A DNA stretch of 5,281 nucleotides. Origin: Dehalococcoidales bacterium. GTDB lineage: Bacteria; Chloroflexota; Dehalococcoidia; Dehalococcoidales; RBG-16-60-22. The position numbers were made by a program, and so were the translations under genes. The stretch lies in NCBI GenBank assembly GCA_016783105.1, contig JADHXF010000090.1, positions 1 to 5,281 of the forward strand. Reading direction: 5' to 3'. Below are positions 1-4,930 of the stretch, one piece after another (within the stretch, counting starts at the first letter, position 1; each line of letters starts with the position of its first letter). The notes under the pieces are model-generated. The model did no database searches and was not told where the DNA came from. It saw nothing but the letters and a program-made list of their open reading frames with translations.

Positions 1-1
1 T

Positions 2-1807
2 CTCAGCAATAAAGGCATCATCAAGGAAGAACTCAGGGAGGACTGGGAAAGGGACTTCTTTGGCGGCGTCGGCTTAACGGCCCGAATACTGTACGAAGAA
101 ATTCCGCCCAAAATCGACCCGCTGGGGCCGGAGAATAAGCTGGTCATGATGACCGGACCGGTCAACGGCACGATGATACCGGCAGCCTCGCGCTCCTCTT
201 TCTGTGCCAAGTCACCGTACACCAAATCGTTTTTCCACAGTATCTTCGGCGGCTTTCTGGGTCCGGAGCTCAAGTTCGCCGGCTACGATGGCCTGATAAT
301 TGAAGGAAAGTCGGACAGACCCGCCTATATCTGGATTGACGATGACAAAGTCGAAATCAGAGATGCCAGCCACCTCTGGGGCAAAGACCCGTTCACGGCA
401 CAGGATATGCTGCGTGGTGAGATTGGCGATGAGGAAATACACATCGCCACCATCGGGCTGGCCGGTGAGGAAAAAGCGCCCTACGCCATGATTCTCTGCG
501 ATATCCGGGCGGCCGGTCGCGGCGGAATGGGGGCGGTGATGGGTTCAAAAAACCTCAAGGCAATCGCCGTCAGAGGCACCGGGGGCGTCACGGTACCCAA
601 CATGCTCCGCGTCTATAACACCTCCGTCAGAATTAACGAGCTCTTTGCTACCAACCCGGGGGTACAGGGTCTCTCCGAATACGGCACACCACGTAACGTT
701 TCCGCCATGAACGAAGGCGGCATTTTACCCACCCGGAACTGGCAGACCGAGACTTTCAAAGGAATGAAAAATATCACCGGCGAGGCGATGAGAGAGCAGG
801 TGGTCAAGGGCCACCGTGCCTGCTTCGCCTGCTCCATTAACTGCACCAAATACAGCGTGGTGCCAAAGGGCCCATACAAATCGGTCATCAACGGTGCCGA
901 TTACGAAACGATTTACGCTTTTGGCAGCGTCTGCGAGGTGGACAACATCGAGGTGCTCTGCAAGGCAGACGAGCTCTGCGACTACTACGGAATAGACCTC
1001 ATCTCCACGGGGCTGTGTATCGGCTGGGCTATGGAGTGCTACGAGAAAGGAATTTTCACCAAAAAAGACACCGATGGTATTGACTTACGGTTCGGCAATG
1101 CCGATGGCATGCTCGAGATGATAGAAAAGATAGGCAAACGTGAGGGAGTGGGAGAATTACTGGCTAAAGGCACGAGAGATGCCTCGAAGATTGTCGGCAG
1201 GGGCACCGAAAAGTTCGCTATCCAGAACAAGGGTCTTGAGTGGCCGGGTCATACCTGCCGCCCCTTCCCGGCCGCCGCCGTTGGTTACGCTACCGGCCCG
1301 AGAGGCGGCAGCCACCATGATATCCGACCCACCGCCGAGAAGAGCGGGCTGGTCGACCGCAAAATACTGGAAGGAAAGGGAGGCGTGGCCGCCGAAATCA
1401 ATCACTGGCTTATCCTCGGCGACTCCATGCTGATATGCCATCTGGGCGAGCCCGTCTGGGGGCCGCTCAGAATCAGCGATAGCATGATAAATGCCCTGAA
1501 TGCGGTAACAGGATGGGAACTGGACTACGAGGGAGCCAGGAAGATTGCGGAACGGGAATGGAACATGATACGCTGCTTTGCCGCCAGAGAGGGGTTCACC
1601 CGCGAGGATGACCAGCTTCCAGCCCGGTTTATGGAAGAGCCGGTGCCGGAAGGACCGATGCAGGGCAGCCACATCCCCAAGGAGACTCTCGAACGACTCA
1701 AGGATGATTACTTCACCTACCGAGGCTGGGATTTGAAGACCGGCAATCCGACCAGGAAGAAACTGAGCGAACTGGGGCTGGACTTTGCCATAGATGATAT
1801 CTGCTGA
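2..1807 (+). CDS. Aldehyde ferredoxin oxidoreductase family protein, 5'-partial
   Basis: Tungsten/molybdenum bis-pterin enzyme of the AOR family, which oxidises aldehydes to carboxylic acids in the cytoplasm and passes electrons to ferredoxin. The frame is open from base 2 and gives 601 residues. The first visible residues align with about residue 13 of Pyrococcus furiosus AOR (605 aa) as I recall it, so only roughly 12-14 codons are missing. The ATG at 146 is internal. Numbering from base 2: the pterin-binding stretch GRGGMGAVMGSKNLKAIAV lies near residues 172-190; the 4Fe-4S ligands are C274, C277 and C281 (CFACSINC), with the fourth, C479, in DSMLIC; the first DxxGxD pterin motif is D327-YYGI-D332. 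The Cys spacing matches C288/C291/C295/C494 of P. furiosus. The C-terminus (YRGWD, PTRKKLSELGL) is typical of the family. The second pterin motif reads DSMLIC, with Leu where Gly is usual. The substrate (generic aldehyde, glyceraldehyde, other) cannot be assigned. Convergent with the aldolase gene; the promoter lies outside the window. Confidence 0.95.
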   Translation, partial: LSNKGIIKEELREDWERDFFGGVGLTARILYEEIPPKIDPLGPENKLVMMTGPVNGTMIPAASRSSFCAKSPYTKSFFHSIFGGFLGPELKFAGYDGLIIEGKSDRPAYIWIDDDKVEIRDASHLWGKDPFTAQDMLRGEIGDEEIHIATIGLAGEEKAPYAMILCDIRAAGRGGMGAVMGSKNLKAIAVRGTGGVTVPNMLRVYNTSVRINELFATNPGVQGLSEYGTPRNVSAMNEGGILPTRNWQTETFKGMKNITGEAMREQVVKGHRACFACSINCTKYSVVPKGPYKSVINGADYETIYAFGSVCEVDNIEVLCKADELCDYYGIDLISTGLCIGWAMECYEKGIFTKKDTDGIDLRFGNADGMLEMIEKIGKREGVGELLAKGTRDASKIVGRGTEKFAIQNKGLEWPGHTCRPFPAAAVGYATGPRGGSHHDIRPTAEKSGLVDRKILEGKGGVAAEINHWLILGDSMLICHLGEPVWGPLRISDSMINALNAVTGWELDYEGARKIAEREWNMIRCFAAREGFTREDDQLPARFMEEPVPEGPMQGSHIPKETLERLKDDYFTYRGWDLKTGNPTRKKLSELGLDFAIDDIC

Positions 1808-1861
1808 AGCAGGCAGCCGTTTACTCTGAGAGCACGGTTCTTACAGTTTCCAGGAACTCTC

Positions 1862-1883
1862 TCTCGGGATTCTTTTCCCGGGA
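1862..1883. other. Weak hairpin in the convergent gap between AOR and aldolase genes
   Basis: An 8-bp stem (TCTCGGGA with TCCCGGGA, including one G-T wobble) closes a 6-base loop between the two convergent genes. It could mark mRNA ends on either strand. No T-tract follows it in either direction, so it is not a convincing intrinsic terminator. Confidence 0.3.
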
Positions 1884-1917
1884 TGAAAACTCGTATTTCA
1901 GCTCGCTTCTAAAAACC

Positions 1918-2805
1918 TTACAGTAACCCCAGGCCCTGTAAAGCGTCCTTCACCCGTTTCTCGGTTTCCGGCGGCACCGGCGTGAAGGGCAAACGAGGGT
2001 AACCGGCATCAATCCCGCGCAGTTTCAGAATCGCGTGGCAGGTGGGCACAGTGGGCCCATACTTGGTAATCTGCCTTACGGCCAGAACCTCTTCCTGGAT
2101 TTGCATTAATTTCTCCCTGGCGCCGTCCAGATACGCTTCATACAGCTTCCGAATCAGGTCGGGGTAAACATTCCCCAGGCCGGTAACCGCCGCTTTGGCA
2201 CCGGCATCAAAGGCCGCCACAAGTATTGCTTCGGTACCGATAATCAAGTTCAGTTTGGGAAATTCTTTCAACGCAAGCTGCGAGTGGTAGTAATTGACAA
2301 TATCAAAGCTGCTATCCTTAACACCCCCTAACCCTTCCCTGGCAAGGCGGACCAGGAGGTTTGAGGAGACGGGGTTGCCCGAGGCCTTCGGGTTATTATA
2401 CAGGAAAACCGGTATATCAACCGCGTTTATCAATTGCTGGAAGTGAACGAAAATATCGTCTTCACTGTAGCTATTATAGTAAGGGGTAATGGCGCCCACT
2501 GCCTTGGCTCCAATGCTTTCGGCATGGCGGGCCAGTTCAACGGTGTTTTTAGTATCCGCTGTTCCCACATGAACGATTACCGGGACCCGACCTTTAGCCT
2601 GGTCAACAATGATTTCAGCCGCTTTCTTACGTTCCGCGATTGACATCATCGGCCCGCTACCATAAGTCCCGCACGGGAATAACCCCTGGACATGAGGAAC
2701 TATAAAATCAACTATCTTCCGTGTACCCTCTTCGTAAATCTCACCTTCCTTGGTGAACGCGGTCATCATCGGCGGTATAATGCCTTTAAAATCAGACGCT
2801 TCCAT
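1918..2805 (-). CDS. DapA/NAL-superfamily class I aldolase, probable 2-keto-3-deoxygluconate aldolase
   Basis: A 295-residue TIM-barrel lyase of the dihydrodipicolinate synthase/N-acetylneuraminate lyase superfamily, full length for the family. K163 in GGVKDSS should be the Schiff-base lysine, Y136 (LYNNP) the catalytic tyrosine, and Y109/Y110 lie in TPYYN. True DapA enzymes have GTTGES and an Arg in YNVPSRTG. Here the motifs are GTYGSGP (46-52) and YNNPKASG, with Ala141 at the Arg position, so lysine biosynthesis is unlikely. The GxGP element, the VKD lysine motif and a late GYPR-P segment recall Sulfolobus KDG aldolase, which splits KDG to pyruvate and glyceraldehyde. The start is fixed by GGAGGAG at 2811-2817, five bases upstream of the ATG. 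It lies 26 bases downstream of the KDG kinase gene in the same operon, which supports a keto-deoxy sugar acid substrate. Alternatives are keto-deoxygalactonate aldolase or a sugar-acid dehydratase. Family is certain, substrate is inferred. Confidence 0.9.
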   Translation of the reverse strand: MEASDFKGIIPPMMTAFTKEGEIYEEGTRKIVDFIVPHVQGLFPCGTYGSGPMMSIAERKKAAEIIVDQAKGRVPVIVHVGTADTKNTVELARHAESIGAKAVGAITPYYNSYSEDDIFVHFQQLINAVDIPVFLYNNPKASGNPVSSNLLVRLAREGLGGVKDSSFDIVNYYHSQLALKEFPKLNLIIGTEAILVAAFDAGAKAAVTGLGNVYPDLIRKLYEAYLDGAREKLMQIQEEVLAVRQITKYGPTVPTCHAILKLRGIDAGYPRLPFTPVPPETEKRVKDALQGLGLL

Positions 2806-2831
2806 ATCTACTCCTCCTTAGTTTTTTTACA

Positions 2832-3791
2832 TCAGCGGGAGATGCCAGTTTCTCCAGTTAAAAATGCCTGTAGCTCTTTAGGACCGGGTAAAGCTTGGTA
2901 GGGCCCTGAAGCCATCAGGCAAAAAGCACCCAGAGCATTCCCCCAACGAGCGCATTGCTCCAGGGGTTGCTCCTTTAATAAACCAGCAACGAATCCGGCG
3001 CCAAAACAGTCCCCCGCCCCCATGCTGCTAACTGGATTTCTCACCGCAAAACCAGCGATATTCGTCGCTTTCTCATCACCACATGCCAGAACGGCGCCTT
3101 TGGCTCCAGTCTTGACCACCAGATTGTTTATGCCCATGGCACGGACTTTGTCTATTGCCGCCGATAATTCCTGACAGTCCATCAGCAGCTTGAGTTCATT
3201 CTCGCCGGGCAGAACATAGGAACTTTTTTGCATCAACGGGATAAGAATGGAACGAGCGGTGGTGATGTCACATAATCGTAAACGCAAGTTAGGGTCAAAC
3301 ACGATAGTTTGACCATTTTCAATCGCAATCTGGAACATCTTCTCCGTTGCCTGACAGGCAGACTCGCTCAATATCGGAGTGATTCCAGTAAGATAGACAA
3401 TTTTAGCCTGCTTAATATAGTCCGGGTCAATATCAACCGGGGATATCCGGCTTGCCGCAGATGACTGCCGGTAAAAGTAACAGTTAAATTCATCGTACGC
3501 ACGCCTCTCAACGAAAAAAACGCCTGTTTGAGCATCAGGGTCAAAGATAACCCTGGAGACGTCAATGCCTTCCCCTTTAATCGTCCTGAAAACTTCTTTC
3601 CCGAATTCATCATCACCCAACCGGGAAAACCAGCCACATTTAAAACCGAGGCGAGCCAGCCCAATAGCGAAGTTATCCTCGGCACCACCCACCCATTTCT
3701 GGAAAGAATTTATTTCTCGCAAAGGACCATTGTCCTGCGCTTCGAAGGCAATCATTGATTCACCCATAGTGATTACATCTATGGCGCTCAT
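2832..3791 (-). CDS. kdgK: 2-keto-3-deoxygluconate kinase (PfkB/ribokinase family)
   Basis: A 319-residue cytoplasmic sugar kinase predicted to phosphorylate 2-keto-3-deoxygluconate to KDPG with ATP. The N-terminal substrate-binding signature is GGAEDNFAIGLARLG (35-49). The C-terminal PfkB signature is SSMGAGDCFGAGF (255-267), with D261 as catalytic base; SSM replaces the more usual DTT. Features typical of KDG kinases rather than ribo- or fructokinases are MGESMIAF at the start, YFYRQSSAAS (105-114), TGITPILS (135-142) and FDPNLRLRL (165-173), where R108 and R170 would contact the sugar acid. GENE (196-199) and KTGAKGA (227-233) are ordinary family elements. The ATG at 3791 is preceded by GAGGGGGA nine bases upstream; M9 is a less likely alternative start. 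It is the first gene of an operon with the aldolase, driven by the promoter at 3877-3905. A keto-deoxygalactonate kinase activity cannot be excluded. Confidence 0.9.
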   Translation of the reverse strand: MSAIDVITMGESMIAFEAQDNGPLREINSFQKWVGGAEDNFAIGLARLGFKCGWFSRLGDDEFGKEVFRTIKGEGIDVSRVIFDPDAQTGVFFVERRAYDEFNCYFYRQSSAASRISPVDIDPDYIKQAKIVYLTGITPILSESACQATEKMFQIAIENGQTIVFDPNLRLRLCDITTARSILIPLMQKSSYVLPGENELKLLMDCQELSAAIDKVRAMGINNLVVKTGAKGAVLACGDEKATNIAGFAVRNPVSSMGAGDCFGAGFVAGLLKEQPLEQCARWGNALGAFCLMASGPYQALPGPKELQAFLTGETGISR

Positions 3792-3825
3792 TTACCCGCT
3801 TCCCCCTCTAATAAGTCGGGAGTAA
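3792..3825 (-). promoter_or_regulatory. kdgK ribosome-binding site inside a possible leader hairpin
   Basis: In the minus-strand transcript, UUAC at the 5' side pairs with GUAA directly before the AUG. CCG/CGG and CUU/AAG pairs follow inward, separated by small bulges. The G-rich Shine-Dalgarno (complement of 3801-3808) would sit in the loop. The stem has about 10 pairs with two bulges, so its stability is marginal and a regulatory role is only a suggestion. The Shine-Dalgarno itself supports the ATG at 3791. Confidence 0.35.
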
Positions 3826-3868
3826 AGTTACCACAGCCTGATACTGTTACGATGGAGTCCAACAAATT

Positions 3869-3886
3869 CTCGCATAATTATGCTAG
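3869..3886. promoter_or_regulatory. Palindrome over the kdgK -10 box, candidate operator
   Basis: CTCGCATAATTATGCTAG is an 18-bp dyad with one mismatched pair. Its 12-bp core GCATAATTATGC is a perfect palindrome and contains the whole -10 element. A dimeric repressor bound here would block RNA polymerase. No regulator gene lies in the window, and the palindrome could be partly fortuitous because -10 boxes are AT-rich. Confidence 0.5.
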
Positions 3887-3905
3887 CCCACTTCTGGTAT
3901 GTCAA
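3877..3905 (-). promoter_or_regulatory. SigA-type promoter of the kdgK-aldolase operon
   Basis: Reading on the minus strand, a perfect TTGACA (-35, positions 3905-3900) is followed by a 17-base spacer and CATAAT (-10, positions 3882-3877), 11 of 12 consensus bases at ideal spacing. Transcription should start near 3870, leaving a leader of about 80 nt before the kdgK ATG. It lies downstream of the acpP terminator, so this operon is independently transcribed. Confidence 0.8.
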
Positions 3906-3930
3906 GTGCTGGATTATCCTACCTAATTCT

Positions 3931-3949
3931 TGCCAGGTCCTGCCTGGCA
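3931..3949. repeat. Inverted repeat upstream of the kdgK promoter, dyad 1
   Basis: A perfect 7-bp inverted repeat, TGCCAGG and CCTGGCA, is separated by 5 bases and lies 25 bases upstream of the -35 box on the minus strand. It may be a regulator-binding site or an RNA hairpin. It has no T-tract and is not a terminator. Confidence 0.45.
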
Positions 3950-3966
3950 TCATGGGTTCACCATGA
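3950..3966. repeat. Inverted repeat upstream of the kdgK promoter, dyad 2
   Basis: A perfect 6-bp inverted repeat, TCATGG and CCATGA, with a 5-base spacer, directly abuts dyad 1 with no gap. The two dyad centres are 18 bp apart. A further ATCATGAG match lies nearby (about 3984-3991). Its function is unknown. Confidence 0.4.
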
Positions 3967-4015
3967 GTTCTTATCGTTGTGCCATCATGAGGAGCAATAA
4001 AAATAGCACCCGGAT

Positions 4016-4050
4016 ATTAATAAAAGCTCGGCACGGTTTCGTGCCGAGCT
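4016..4050 (-). terminator. Intrinsic terminator of the nusB-acpP operon
   Basis: A perfect 11-bp GC-rich stem (AGCTCGGCACG, 4025-4035, with CGTGCCGAGCT, 4040-4050) closes a 4-base loop. On the minus strand it is followed by a T-rich run, TTTTATTAAT, and it begins 32 bases after the acpP stop. On the plus strand no T-tract follows, so it acts on minus-strand transcription and insulates the kdgK operon from acpP read-through. Confidence 0.88.
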
Positions 4051-4082
4051 ACTCTATCAACTTACGATACGGAGCGGGAAAA

Positions 4083-4343
4083 TTAACTGTCTTCTACTCC
4101 CAGGTCCTTCAGGTAATCAACCGCACTCTGAACGGTAACTATCTTTTCCGCGTCCTCATCCGGTATCTCAATCTTCTTCGCTGGAGTGCTGAATGTCTCT
4201 TCCAGTGACATTACCAGCTCCACCAGGTCCAGAGAATCGGCCCCCAGGTCTTCAACGAAGCTCGCAGCAGGTTTTACGTTCTCTTCCTCCACACCAAGTT
4301 GCTCCACAACTATGGGTTTTATTCGCTCAAAAATTGTGGCCAC
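4083..4343 (-). CDS. acpP: Acyl carrier protein
   Basis: An 86-residue acidic carrier protein that holds growing fatty-acyl chains on a 4'-phosphopantetheine arm. The arm is attached to S37 in the [10 protein letters not shown] motif (34-43), the hallmark of AcpP. The N-terminal helix ([14 protein letters not shown]) and the [11 protein letters not shown] segment (58-68) are typical. Between EETF and IEIPDED this protein has STPAKK where the usual form has a single Gly or Asp, about five extra residues in the loop after helix II. The start is GTG, supported by GGGGG seven bases upstream (4351-4355); MATIFERIK is a normal AcpP N-terminus. It lies 26 bases after nusB in the same operon and is followed by a strong terminator, so no further gene is co-transcribed. 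Because of its length and single PCP motif it is the primary AcpP rather than a polyketide carrier domain. Confidence 0.95.
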   Translation of the reverse strand: MATIFERIKPIVVEQLGVEEENVKPAASFVEDLGADSLDLVELVMSLEETFSTPAKKIEIPDEDAEKIVTVQSAVDYLKDLGVEDS

Positions 4344-4350
4344 GTTTTTG

Positions 4351-4355
4351 CCCCC
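4351..4355 (-). promoter_or_regulatory. Ribosome-binding site fixing the acpP GTG start
   Basis: GGGGG in an AAAGGGGGC context on the minus strand, seven bases before the GTG at 4343. It lies in the 26-base gap after the nusB stop and supports GTG as the acpP initiator, since no in-frame ATG is available at the expected N-terminus. Confidence 0.65.
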
Positions 4356-4369
4356 TTTCCGGAAACCTT

Positions 4370-4780
4370 TTATCTTTTCGCCAGCGCACTGACTGAACCC
4401 AGCACGCCATTAACAAACTTTGATGAACTTTCGCCGCCGAACTTTTTGGCCAGCTCAACGGCTTCATTGATGGCTATCTTAACGGTTACTATATTATCAA
4501 ATAAAATTTCAGAGATTGCAAGTCGGAGAATATTCCGGTCAATAACCAGTAGCTGCTCTACGGGCCAGGCTGGCGCAAACTGCTGAATATTCCGGTCAAT
4601 CTCCCCCCGGTGCTGCAGTACCTGGCTCACCAGATGCCGGACAAAGGCATTATTATCCTCGGATAGATTCCCTTCGGTCAACAGCCGGCGCAATACCCCG
4701 TCCACCTCGTGTCGCGTGGTATCCACCTCATAAAGCGCCTGCAGGGCAATGGCTCTCGCTTTCCTTCTTGGCCCGGTCAT
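4370..4780 (-). CDS. nusB: Transcription antitermination factor NusB
   Basis: A 136-residue all-helical RNA-binding protein that pairs with NusE (ribosomal protein S10) on boxA RNA to support rRNA transcription antitermination. Its family pattern is complete: the basic N-terminus [16 protein letters not shown] (5-20), a central GEID with W73, the [15 protein letters not shown] segment (79-93), and the C-terminal [25 protein letters not shown]. The length is normal for bacterial NusB. The ATG is supported by a GGAG six bases upstream (4787-4790). Transcription likely begins from the extended -10 at 4806-4814, giving a very short leader of about 20 nt. It heads a two-gene operon with acpP and is divergent from NAD kinase. 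Confidence 0.95.
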   Translation of the reverse strand: MTGPRRKARAIALQALYEVDTTRHEVDGVLRRLLTEGNLSEDNNAFVRHLVSQVLQHRGEIDRNIQQFAPAWPVEQLLVIDRNILRLAISEILFDNIVTVKIAINEAVELAKKFGGESSSKFVNGVLGSVSALAKR

Positions 4781-4805
4781 TGTTTGCTCCTGAAATCAAG
4801 CAACC

Positions 4806-4814
4806 ATTATAGCA
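4806..4814 (-). promoter_or_regulatory. Extended -10 promoter of nusB-acpP
   Basis: On the minus strand TGCTATAAT gives a perfect TATAAT (4811-4806) with the TGn extension. No good -35 hexamer lies 16-18 bases upstream, which fits an extended -10 promoter. Start of transcription is expected near 4799, just upstream of the nusB ribosome-binding site. Confidence 0.65.
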
Positions 4815-4837
4815 CTTATATCCGCATAACCTCTACC

Positions 4838-4867
4838 TTGACACTGGTAGTCGATACTTGCTACACT
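4838..4867 (+). promoter_or_regulatory. Probable SigA promoter of NAD kinase
   Basis: A perfect TTGACA (4838-4843) is followed after 18 bases by TACACT (4862-4867; 4 of 6 to consensus). It lies back to back with the nusB promoter, with about 25 bases between the two elements. The leader to the GTG would be about 55 nt and would begin within or next to the TTCCCTTG repeat. Confidence 0.5.
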
Positions 4868-4890
4868 TCCCTTGTTCCCTTGTTCCCTTG
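4867..4890 (+). repeat. Three tandem TTCCCTTG copies in the nadK leader
   Basis: Three perfect, contiguous copies of the 8-mer TTCCCTTG. The first base overlaps the end of the predicted nadK -10 box, so the array covers the expected start of transcription and early leader. It may be a simple slippage repeat or a regulatory element. Confidence 0.85.
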
Positions 4891-4919
4891 ACGTTATCAT
4901 TGATTTTAACTGGCTCAGC

Positions 4920-4923
4920 AGGG
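4920..4923 (+). promoter_or_regulatory. Weak ribosome-binding site for the nadK GTG start
   Basis: AGGG seven bases before the GTG at 4931. The frame has a TAA at 4907-4909 and no ATG or other usual start between it and the GTG, so the GTG is the only reasonable initiator despite the weak site. Confidence 0.5.
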
Positions 4924-4930
4924 TACTCCG

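Noticed and set aside
1157..1672. 171-codon open frame antisense to AOR
   Set aside because: Mirrors codon bias of the AOR gene; no recognisable domain, no ribosome-binding site seen, and the plus-strand gene is unambiguous.
146..1807. ATG at 146 as the start of the AOR gene
   Set aside because: The frame is open back to base 2 and the upstream residues (FFGGVGL, DPLGPENKL) are conserved AOR N-terminal sequence; the true start is outside the window.
1862..1883. Hairpin as an intrinsic terminator for AOR or the aldolase gene
   Set aside because: No T-tract follows on either strand; recorded only as a weak hairpin.
1918..2805. Calling this gene dapA for lysine biosynthesis
   Set aside because: The DapA GTTGES motif and substrate-binding Arg are absent, and the partner gene is a KDG-type kinase.
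3931..3966. tRNA-like or CRISPR-like element
   Set aside because: Only two different short dyads; no cloverleaf, no repeated unit with spacers.
3930..4208. 92-codon plus-strand open frame
   Set aside because: It runs through the terminator stem and then antisense to acpP; composition is unlike a protein and no ribosome-binding site precedes it.
4299..4586. 95-codon plus-strand open frame over acpP and nusB
   Set aside because: Antisense to two clearly recognised genes, with no domain of its own.
4888..4893. TTGACG as the nadK -35 box
   Set aside because: No acceptable -10 hexamer occurs 16-18 bases downstream; TTGACA at 4838 is better placed.
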